DNA from: an uncultured Christensenella sp.
GTDB lineage: Bacteria > Bacillota > Clostridia > Christensenellales > UBA1242
DNA: 20,525 bases
Assembly (NCBI GenBank): GCA_910584815.1
Contig: CAJUBT010000021.1
Location: 3,257-23,781, forward strand
Direction of reading: 5' to 3'
Shown here: positions 15,291 through 20,525 of the stretch, one piece after another
How positions within the stretch are numbered: position 1 is the first letter of the stretch
How the letters are laid out: each line of letters opens with the position of its first letter
The notes under the pieces: generated by a model
Database searches by the model: none
The model's input: the letters and a program-made list of their open reading frames with translations, nothing else
What the model was told of the DNA's origin: nothing
Translations under genes and position numbers: made by a program

Positions 15291-15836
15291 TTAATGTTTA
15301 TTATTTTTCTTTTTCATCATATTTTGAATGCCTTCATAAGTAACATCGTTTTTTGTTAAATTATATTTAGCAACGAAGTTGTAAATAGAGTTTAAATCTT
15401 CTTGTTCATTTTTAAGTTCAATTTCTAATAACTCATCTAAACCTTTAACAGAGTCAAAGGCAAATTCAAAAGCTTCAGTTACATATGTTAGTTGGGTTTT
15501 ATCTATAATCATTTGAATTTTGTAACCCAAGGCAAAAAGAATTTTTTCAAGTTGTTCTTTGTTTAAAACTTCTGTTTCATATTCATCGCAATAAATTGGT
15601 GTACAATCTTTATGTATTTTTTTATAGGAAAAAATTATGGAACCTTCTGTTTCTCTTATTCTTAAACATTCAACAGTTTCTCCATTAATTTCAAAAGTGT
15701 CTGGGGTGGGGGTGTAATAAGTGTCTTTAAGTTTTAAAGTTGAGCAGGGTGTTTTATTGTAATTTAAGTCGGCAATAATTCTTTCTTTAATGTCTTTGTT
15801 TATTATAAATTTTAATTCAATTTCTTTATCTTTCAC
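15291..15836 (-). CDS. CYTH-domain protein (CyaB/thiamine-triphosphatase-like)
   Basis: A triphosphate-binding tunnel protein of the CYTH superfamily. The N-terminal E5-x-E7-x-K9 signature (EIELKF) is present. Then come DTYYTPTPD, the paired arginines in ECLRIRETEG, the lysines of FSYKKI, the acidic DEYETEV strand, and ELLEIELKNEQED with its metal-binding glutamates. All are typical of class IV adenylate cyclase or triphosphatase members. It begins with GTG, supported by GGAG six bases upstream; no in-frame ATG gives the EIELK start. The Nudix gene stop lies only 12 bases upstream, so the two are an operon. Most bacterial members hydrolyse inorganic or organic triphosphates; the substrate here is unknown. 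Confidence 0.88.
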   Translation of the reverse strand: MKDKEIELKFIINKDIKERIIADLNYNKTPCSTLKLKDTYYTPTPDTFEINGETVECLRIRETEGSIIFSYKKIHKDCTPIYCDEYETEVLNKEQLEKILFALGYKIQMIIDKTQLTYVTEAFEFAFDSVKGLDELLEIELKNEQEDLNSIYNFVAKYNLTKNDVTYEGIQNMMKKKNNKH

Positions 15837-15848
15837 TTAGCACTCCAA

Positions 15849-16388
15849 TTAAATATTGTTTTTTTGTAAATATTTTAACAAAAATTCGTAGGCTTCAATT
15901 TTTGGAGTTAGCTGTTTGTAGCCTTCTTCCATCATTAATTTTAATTCGTTTAGCGTAACAAACTTTGCTTCAATAACTTCTTCCTTTTGTAAGTTTAGGT
16001 TTAGTGGTTCTATGTCTAGGTTAACAACATAATATTCATTAAACATATTGTCAATAATGTCGCCTTGAGTAAATGCATTTTTTGTGCAACCAATAAAAAT
16101 TAAGTTTTCTTTTTCAACTTTTATGCCCAATTCTTCAAAAGTTTCTCTAATTGCTGTTTCGTAGCCGAACTCTCCAGCATTAGAGTGCCCGCCAGCAGAA
16201 ACATCTAACATATTTGGCCACTTTCTTTTAAAGGCACTTCTTCTTTGCAAAAGCACTTGGTTTTGGCTGTTAACAATAAAAACAACAACAGCCCTATGCC
16301 ATAAACCTTTAGTGTGGGCAACGCTTCGTTCTGCTTTTTTGTTTATATAATTTCCGTTTTCGTTTAATATATCAAACATTTCACTCAT
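15849..16388 (-). CDS. Nudix hydrolase, isopentenyl-diphosphate isomerase-like subgroup (YfcD type)
   Basis: The Nudix box is perfect: G67, five residues, E73, seven residues, R81-E82, then E85-E86-L-G-I. The N-terminal segment GLWHRAVVVFIVN with LLQRRSAFKRKWPNM resembles IPP isomerase and its YfcD-type relatives (HRA, QRR, K-x-x-W-P). However, the protein has no clear isomerase catalytic Cys/Glu pair in the right context that I can assign. Products of this subgroup hydrolyse varied nucleotide or alcohol diphosphates. Length is 179 residues. AAAGGGG lies nine bases before the ATG. It is followed by the CYTH gene after 12 bases. Sequence cannot separate a hydrolase from an isomerase with certainty; hydrolase is preferred. 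Confidence 0.85.
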   Translation of the reverse strand: MSEMFDILNENGNYINKKAERSVAHTKGLWHRAVVVFIVNSQNQVLLQRRSAFKRKWPNMLDVSAGGHSNAGEFGYETAIRETFEELGIKVEKENLIFIGCTKNAFTQGDIIDNMFNEYYVVNLDIEPLNLNLQKEEVIEAKFVTLNELKLMMEEGYKQLTPKIEAYEFLLKYLQKNNI

Positions 16389-16421
16389 ACTACTTTACCC
16401 CTTTATTTGAAAATGAATGTC

Positions 16422-16472
16422 AATTATAAAAAAATCTTAATTAAAATGCAGTGATGTTAATTATAAAAAAAT
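16422..16472. repeat. Direct repeat upstream of the Nudix-CYTH operon
   Basis: AATTATAAAAAAAT occurs at 16422-16435 and 16459-16472, 37 bases apart. On the minus strand each copy contains TATAAT preceded by a T run, so these may be two -10 elements for the operon. Low complexity makes chance a real alternative. Confidence 0.35.
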
Positions 16473-16653
16473 TTTCTTTTTATAATTTAAATTATGTATA
16501 AGTTAAAACTAAAAAAAAATTAATCTGCAAACTTAATGCTTATATTTTATTTTTTAAAATAAGAATTTAATAAAATTAATTTAAAATTAAATATAGCAAA
16601 AAAATAAATAAAAACCTCTTAATTCTTTTGTTCTTTTAACTCTTTTTTAAATT

Positions 16654-16728
16654 TGGTGCGTCCATCAGGATTCGAACCCGAAATCTAAGTTCCGAAGACT
16701 TGTGTGATATCCATTTCACTATGGACGC
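16654..16728 (-). tRNA. tRNA-Arg(UCG)
   Basis: A complete cloverleaf on the minus strand. The acceptor GCGTCCA pairs with TGGACGC; the D-stem is GTGA/TCAC; the anticodon stem AAGT/ACTT encloses the loop CTTCGGA with anticodon TCG. The variable region is four bases, and the T-stem TCGGG/CCTGA (one G-U pair) encloses TTCGAAT. The first pair of the anticodon stem is a C-A mismatch. Discriminator A and CCA are encoded (16654-16657). It reads CGN arginine codons, rare in this AGA-rich window. No integrase or repeated tRNA end is beside it. The 16729-17046 stretch next to it holds nothing else I can support. Confidence 0.96.
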
Positions 16729-17046
16729 GTAAAATACTTTTTTTGGTGAAAAACTTAAATTAGAAATTAGTTTTAAAAGGTCTTTACTTTTTTACGTTTT
16801 GGTTAAAATTAAGTTTGTAAAATAATAAAGAAAAATAGTTGTATTAGTTTATTGATTATAAATTAAAAATAAGTTTAATAAATAGTTTTGTTTTATAACT
16901 ATAAATTAATTCCTTATAAAAATATATTAACTTAAAATTAAAAAATTTTCAACAAAAGTTTAATAGTAATATTTATTTAGTTAAATTATATTTTAATTTG
17001 TTTTTATTTTTAAAACTATTGATGTATAATTAAAAGGGTATTTAAA

Positions 17047-17220
17047 ATGTATAATATTAACGAAATTGTAATTAGCAAAAAGCCACACGCCTGTGGCGGA
17101 AATGAATGGACTATTATAAGAGTTGGTGCAGACTATAAGTTAAAATGCAACACTTGCAATAGGCAATTGCTTGTAAGCTTAGATAAACTAGAAAAAATTA
17201 TAAAAAAGAAAAATAGTTAA
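17047..17220 (+). CDS. DUF951 small protein (57 residues)
   Basis: A short gene that is easily missed. The protein matches the DUF951 family of Firmicutes by its order of motifs: KKPHACGGNEW (11-21), the I-x-RVGADYKLKC strand (24-34), then C-N-T-C-N-R-Q. C34 and C37, with C16 and H14, could hold a zinc ion. It ends in a Lys-rich helix. The family is small, basic and of unknown function, proposed to bind nucleic acid from its zinc-finger-like look. AAAAGGG lies eight bases before the ATG. It precedes the signal peptidase gene by 134 bases on the same strand. A TATAAT sits at 17025-17030 but is too close to the ribosome site to be its -10. Confidence 0.88.
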   Translation: MYNINEIVISKKPHACGGNEWTIIRVGADYKLKCNTCNRQLLVSLDKLEKIIKKKNS

Positions 17221-17243
17221 ATAATAGTTAAAATAAAGTTAAT

Positions 17244-17291
17244 GTAACGCAGTTTAAATTAGAATTTGTAACATAGTTTAAGTTAATAAAT
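17244..17291 (+). repeat. Two imperfect 24-bp tandem units upstream of lepB
   Basis: Units at 17244-17267 and 17268-17291 share the core GTAAC, two bases, AGTTTAA, one base, TTA (15 of 18 positions). A 24-bp period places both cores roughly on the same helix face, as for paired regulator sites. It lies about 65 bases upstream of lepB. Confidence 0.45.
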
Positions 17292-17354
17292 TATTTTAAA
17301 ATAGTAAATTAAAGGGCATTTAAACTTATGTAAAAAAATTTTTAAAATAAATTA

Positions 17355-18134
17355 ATGAAAATTGTTTTTAAAAGAATAAAAGATAGTATGGATAATTATA
17401 GTTTTAATAGTTTAGAGTTAGGCAATGTAAACAAAAATTATAAAAAGAATAAATATTGGGGTATAAAATTATTAGATATTATTTTATACATTTATATTTT
17501 TTGTATGTTTGCTTACTTTGTGTTTAACATAATTTTTATAAGGGCACAAGTTATTGGCGTTTCAATGCAACCTTTATTTAATAGTAATTTGGACCAATCG
17601 TTAGACCCAAAAGAATATGAAACTTCAATATATCAAGATGTTGCTTTTGCCAACCGATATAATAAAGGCAAAAACGGAGATATTATTTTATTGGAAATTT
17701 TAGAAAATGGAGAAACCACTTCTAACATTGTTATTAAACGCATAATTGCAAGTGGAGGGCAAAGAGTTACTTTAAGAAGAGAAAGCGATGGATTTTACTA
17801 TTATTATGTTAGCAACAATATTAATGAGCTTGGCGAAAAACTTAACGAACCCTATGTAAGCAAACAGGCCCGTAGGGGAATGGATATAAATTATTACAAC
17901 ACATTTTGTTCAAAAGCACCAATAATTCATTATTTAGATGATGGGATGGGGGCATATATAACTGTTCCACAAAACGAGGTTTTTGTTTTGGGCGATAATC
18001 GACCTGTAAGTAAAGATAGCCACATTTTTGGAACAGTTAAAACAAACGCCATTTTGGGAAAAGTAAGTTTTTATTATGCTTATAACGAAAATTTCTTTTC
18101 ATATGTTTGGAAAAGTTTCTGCTCTTTATTTTAA
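17355..18134 (+). CDS. lepB: Signal peptidase I
   Basis: The S26A serine protease that cuts signal peptides from exported proteins at the outer face of the membrane. One N-terminal membrane helix (about 39-62) is followed by box B G68-V-S-M-Q-P with the nucleophile S70. Box D holds the general base K128 in IKRIIASGGQRV, and box E is VLGDNRPVSKDSHIFGTV (211-228). At 259 residues it is longer than the Bacillus enzymes (about 185), with an insertion of roughly 50 residues between boxes D and E and a long polar N-terminus before the helix. The start is uncertain: neither ATG 17355 nor ATG 17388 has a ribosome site. The nearest one (AAAGGG, 17311-17316) instead serves an in-frame ATG-TAA at 17328. 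I keep 17355. Confidence 0.9.
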   Translation: MKIVFKRIKDSMDNYSFNSLELGNVNKNYKKNKYWGIKLLDIILYIYIFCMFAYFVFNIIFIRAQVIGVSMQPLFNSNLDQSLDPKEYETSIYQDVAFANRYNKGKNGDIILLEILENGETTSNIVIKRIIASGGQRVTLRRESDGFYYYYVSNNINELGEKLNEPYVSKQARRGMDINYYNTFCSKAPIIHYLDDGMGAYITVPQNEVFVLGDNRPVSKDSHIFGTVKTNAILGKVSFYYAYNENFFSYVWKSFCSLF

Positions 18135-18212
18135 TAAAAATTATTTTTTCTTTAATTTAAAACACATTTATATAGGTTAAAATTTTAAATTATCTGTTTG
18201 AAAATTTTAAAC

Positions 18213-18256
18213 AAAAAACATTCTTAAGGGAAATTATCTTTTAAGAATGTTTTTTT
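18213..18256. terminator. Shared terminator of convergent lepB and radC
   Basis: CATTCTTAA (18219-18227) pairs with TTAAGAATG (18241-18249), extended by six A-T pairs, loop of 13 bases, T runs on both strands. The radC stop codon (18255-18257) lies on the edge of the stem. Confidence 0.88.
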
Positions 18257-19241
18257 AATATTCTTCTTTAAATAAATATGGCGGTATGCCAAATAAAATT
18301 TTGCTTCTTAAACTTGCATTTTTACCAAGTGCCTCAGTTCCGCTTAAAAAGAAACTAAAGTAATCATCTGGTGAAAGTATAATGTGGTCAATTAGTTTTA
18401 TGTTAATTTTCTCTAAAAGTGAAAATAAATTTAAAGTAAAATTTTTATCTTCAACAGATGGCTCAGGGTTACCATTTGGATGAGTATGACAAACCACAAC
18501 GCTATTGGTTGGATATTTTAAAATGTTTTGTAAAAGTAATCTGTTATCTATATATAATTTGGATGCAGTGCCTGTGCCTAAATTTTTAACACACAAAACT
18601 TTGCCTTTATTGTCTAAACATAAATAATAAAATTCTTCTTGATTGCTAAATGTGATTATGCTACGAACAAAATCTATAATATCAGCAGGAGTTACTAACC
18701 TTGTGTTAAAATTTGTTTTGCTTTTACTAACTACTGCAGGAATTTTAGAACAAAAATGAATGTAAGAAGCAAGAACTTCTCCCACACCTTTAATTTTCTT
18801 TAAATCATCAACACTAGCATTTAAAACGTTTGAAAAATTTCCAAATTCATCAAGTAAGGCGTGTGCTAGTGGATTAACATCTTTTTGAGGCTGTGCAAAA
18901 GAAAGCATAAGTTCTAAAATTTGATTTTCTGGAAGCGTGGTTGGGTCAACATTGTTAAAAATGTCTCTTAATCTTTTTCTATGCCCTTCGTGAATGTTGC
19001 GTTTCTTCTTATTGGCAGTTAAATTAGTTTCTTTAACATTTAAATTATTTAAATTGTTATTGTTGTTTTTCAAATCTTCTACTTTCACAAACCTGCCAAT
19101 TTTATTTGCACCAAGGTTAAAGTCGTGGCGATTTGGTCTTGGATAATTATCGCAAAGGGCAAATTTTTTAAGATGTTTTATATATTCACCCTCTTCGTTG
19201 TTAATAACAAAAACAACTTCGTTTCCATCTTTATCTTTCAT
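18255..19241 (-). CDS. radC: RadC-family JAB/MPN protein with N-terminal extension
   Basis: RadC carries a JAB/MPN metallopeptidase-like domain; despite its name no DNA-repair role is established. Order here: an N-terminal extension (1-80) with a low-complexity Asn-rich stretch (59-67), then HEGHRKRLRDIF (84-95), a helix-hairpin-helix (about 147-156, KKIKGVGEVLAS), and the JAB domain. The JAB signature H252-T-H254-P-N-G, PEPS and D265 is intact, as is E202/E203 before YYLCLDNKG. Typical RadC is about 225 residues, so the extra about 80 residues are unusual; they contain VVFVINNEEGEYIKHLKKF and two cysteines but no family I know. A weak AGGG lies nine bases before the ATG. It lies about 100 bases after the smr-like gene on the same strand. 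Confidence 0.9.
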   Translation of the reverse strand: MKDKDGNEVVFVINNEEGEYIKHLKKFALCDNYPRPNRHDFNLGANKIGRFVKVEDLKNNNNNLNNLNVKETNLTANKKKRNIHEGHRKRLRDIFNNVDPTTLPENQILELMLSFAQPQKDVNPLAHALLDEFGNFSNVLNASVDDLKKIKGVGEVLASYIHFCSKIPAVVSKSKTNFNTRLVTPADIIDFVRSIITFSNQEEFYYLCLDNKGKVLCVKNLGTGTASKLYIDNRLLLQNILKYPTNSVVVCHTHPNGNPEPSVEDKNFTLNLFSLLEKINIKLIDHIILSPDDYFSFFLSGTEALGKNASLRSKILFGIPPYLFKEEY

Positions 19242-19345
19242 TTATTTTAACCCTAAAATATTTTTCTTTTGTAAAATTGTATTTTTATCGCACATAATTT
19301 TAACATACGCAATGTAAAATCTCAATAGCAAATTTTTTTTCTTTC

Positions 19346-19702
19346 TTAAATTAAAAAAATTAAAGTTATGCCAGGGTTCAAGTTTTTTAAGTTAGAATCT
19401 AGTATAAGTTCTGGGTATTGTGTAACATAGTTTTTGTATTTCTCGTTATTTGTTGAAAACTTTTCATTAGGAATAAAATCTAAAATTTTATTTTGTTTTT
19501 TAAGGTTTGGTAACCTTAAAAGTAGTTCCCTTTTAATAATGCCACCTTTTCCGCTTGAGCCATAACCGTGAATAACAAGAAGAACTCTAACAACCTTATT
19601 TAATTTACAGGCATCAATTTCTGTTAGCACTTTAGATATTGCTTCTTCGGAAGATAGAAAATCACTTTTAATATCTAAAACTTTAATTCTTTTATCAATC
19701 AT
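19346..19702 (-). CDS. Smr-domain-like protein
   Basis: A 118-residue protein resembling the Smr domain (MutS2 C-terminal type), which nicks or binds branched DNA or RNA. It has V-L-D-I then the helix EEAISKVLTEIDACK, the strand VVRVLLVIHGYGSSGKGG (HG-x-G core H45 to G48), and IIKRELLLRL. The first Smr motif, usually D-L-H-G, reads D-I-K-S here, so that histidine is missing. The C-terminal about 50 residues do not follow the usual pattern and end in hydrophobic ITLIFLI. No ribosome site precedes the ATG. A perfect TTGACA lies upstream on the minus strand at 19735-19740, so a short-leader transcript is possible. MutS2 itself is not nearby. Confidence 0.7.
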   Translation of the reverse strand: MIDKRIKVLDIKSDFLSSEEAISKVLTEIDACKLNKVVRVLLVIHGYGSSGKGGIIKRELLLRLPNLKKQNKILDFIPNEKFSTNNEKYKNYVTQYPELILDSNLKNLNPGITLIFLI

Positions 19703-19728
19703 AACAAAAGTAGTTTCTATTGTTTTTA

Positions 19729-19766
19729 AAAATTTGTCAAATAAAAAAATGTTTTTAACAAATTTT
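19729..19766. repeat. 9-bp inverted arms in the smr-HU gap
   Basis: AAAATTTGT (19729-19737) and ACAAATTTT (19758-19766) are perfect arms 20 bases apart. They include the smr TTGACA box (19735-19740, minus strand). The rest of the 19703-20022 gap holds the HU promoter and otherwise only A/T-rich sequence. Confidence 0.35.
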
Positions 19767-19965
19767 GGTATTTCTTTTATGCCAAATTAAAAATAATAGA
19801 TAGTTTTTTGTGCATTTAAAATGGAATTTGTATTTACAAAGGCTAATATATTTATGTGCTAAATTAAAGTGATTTTATATATTAAAAATTAGCAAACAAT
19901 TTACATTATTAAATTTTAGATGTTTTAAAAATTTTAATAATTTAGTAGGAAGTAAAAAAAAATTA

Positions 19966-19974
19966 TGTTATAAT
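19966..19974 (+). promoter_or_regulatory. Extended -10 promoter of the HU gene
   Basis: TG, one base, then perfect TATAAT (19969-19974); no good -35. The start near 19981 gives a leader of about 42 bases with AAGGAG. It is the same nine-base string as at 59-67. Confidence 0.65.
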
Positions 19975-20022
19975 TACGCTATCCAATGGAAAAAATTATT
20001 ATGTAAGGAGAGATAGTGTTTT

Positions 20023-20295
20023 ATGAATAAAGGAGATGTTGTAAGCGCCATAGCAACTAAAGCAGGTTTTACAATTAAAGATGCAGATGAAGCCTACAAA
20101 GCATTTGTAGAAGTTGTTGCAGAAAGTTTAAAGAATGGGGAAGATGTTGCCCTTGCAGGTTTTGGCACTTTTAAAATAAAAGAAAAAGGTGAAAGACAAG
20201 GCATTAACCCTCAAACAAAAGAAGCAATAACCATTCCAGCTTCTAAAGTGCCAAGTTTCCACTTTGGTAAAAGTTTTAAAGAATCTATTCAATAA
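20023..20295 (+). CDS. hup: HU-family histone-like DNA-binding protein
   Basis: A small basic dimeric protein that bends and wraps DNA. All 90 residues fit HU: N-terminal helices (MNKGDVVSAIATKAGFTIKD, then AFVEVVAESLKNGEDV), the LAGFGTFKIKEK strand and the beta arm with NPQTKEAITIPASKVPSFHFGKSFKESI. The intercalating proline of the arm tip is present, but the residue two before it, usually arginine in GRNP, is isoleucine (GINP). AAGGAG lies about ten bases before the ATG, with an extended -10 promoter further up. It has its own terminator. Single-copy HU is typical of low-GC Firmicutes, though copy number cannot be judged from this window. Confidence 0.96.
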   Translation: MNKGDVVSAIATKAGFTIKDADEAYKAFVEVVAESLKNGEDVALAGFGTFKIKEKGERQGINPQTKEAITIPASKVPSFHFGKSFKESIQ

Positions 20296-20358
20296 TAGTT
20301 TTTTAAAAGTGTTTTATAATAATAATTTTTTTAAATTTTATTTATGTTAATTTATTTT

Positions 20359-20397
20359 AAAACTGTTGCTAAAAAATAGTAACAGTTTATTTTTTTT
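20359..20397 (+). terminator. Intrinsic terminator of the HU gene
   Basis: AAACTGTTGCTA (20360-20371) pairs with TAGTAACAGTTT (20377-20388) with one G-U pair, loop of five A, then a run of eight T. Beyond it, to 20525, only A/T-rich sequence is seen. Confidence 0.92.
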
Positions 20398-20525
20398 AAC
20401 TTTTTATTTTTAAAAATAATAATAAATTTTATTTTTTTAAATAATAGATATTTTATAAAAATATATTTTTTTATTTTAAATTTATTTTAATTTAAAATAA
20501 TTAATTATTTAATTATTTTTTTATT

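Noticed and set aside
16654..16728. tRNA-Arg as an integration site for a mobile element
   Set aside because: No integrase, no duplicated tRNA end and no foreign-looking genes occur on either side.
17025..17030. TATAAT just upstream of DUF951 as its -10
   Set aside because: Transcription would start inside or after the AAAAGGG ribosome site, removing it from the mRNA.

Overview
The window is chromosomal DNA from a very AT-rich bacterium that uses the standard genetic code. Tryptophan is read from TGG, and nearly all genes end in TAA (two in TAG; deoD in TGA followed at once by TAA). Purine-rich Shine-Dalgarno sites of the AAAGG(A/G) type, T-tailed terminator hairpins, DegV, DUF951, an MgtE with CBS domains and a RadC with an N-terminal H-x-GHR-x-RLR motif fit a low-GC Firmicute, most likely a Clostridia-like lineage. 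This is inferred from gene content; no 16S rRNA or ribosomal protein is present to place it.

Layout. 1-551: an MTH1-like Nudix hydrolase on the + strand. 552-1302: a gene-free AT-rich stretch holding one less AT-rich island. 1303-8007: six co-oriented minus-strand genes, read from right to left deoD, an MscS channel, a membrane zinc-ribbon protein of unknown role, mgtE, a PAP2 phosphatase and yjjX, partly separated by terminator hairpins. 8405-9091: cmk alone, with a good promoter and terminator. 9409-10942: a regulator-dense patch with three XRE-type HTH proteins and two clear dyads that look like operators, followed by degV (10943-11803). 12002-16388: minus-strand yjbR-like, inositol-phosphatase-like, RNase Z-like, CYTH and Nudix genes. 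16654-16728: tRNA-Arg(UCG) with encoded CCA. 17047-18134: a 57-residue DUF951 gene and signal peptidase I. 18255-19702: radC and an Smr-like gene. 20023-20295: an HU histone-like protein.

How the genes fit together. Most are housekeeping: nucleotide-pool cleaning (MTH1-like Nudix, YjjX), purine salvage (DeoD), pyrimidine kinase (Cmk), membrane and osmotic functions (MscS, MgtE, PAP2, LepB), and DNA architecture or maintenance (HU, RadC, Smr). I see no CRISPR array, transposase, prophage structural gene or secondary-metabolite cluster. The most system-like element is the 9409-9923 pair, two tiny divergent HTH proteins around a 46-bp dyad, arranged like a phage CI/Cro switch but with no phage genes beside it. 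Next to it, a membrane-anchored XRE regulator faces degV across a second dyad. Both minus-strand XRE genes appear to be transcribed as leaderless mRNAs.
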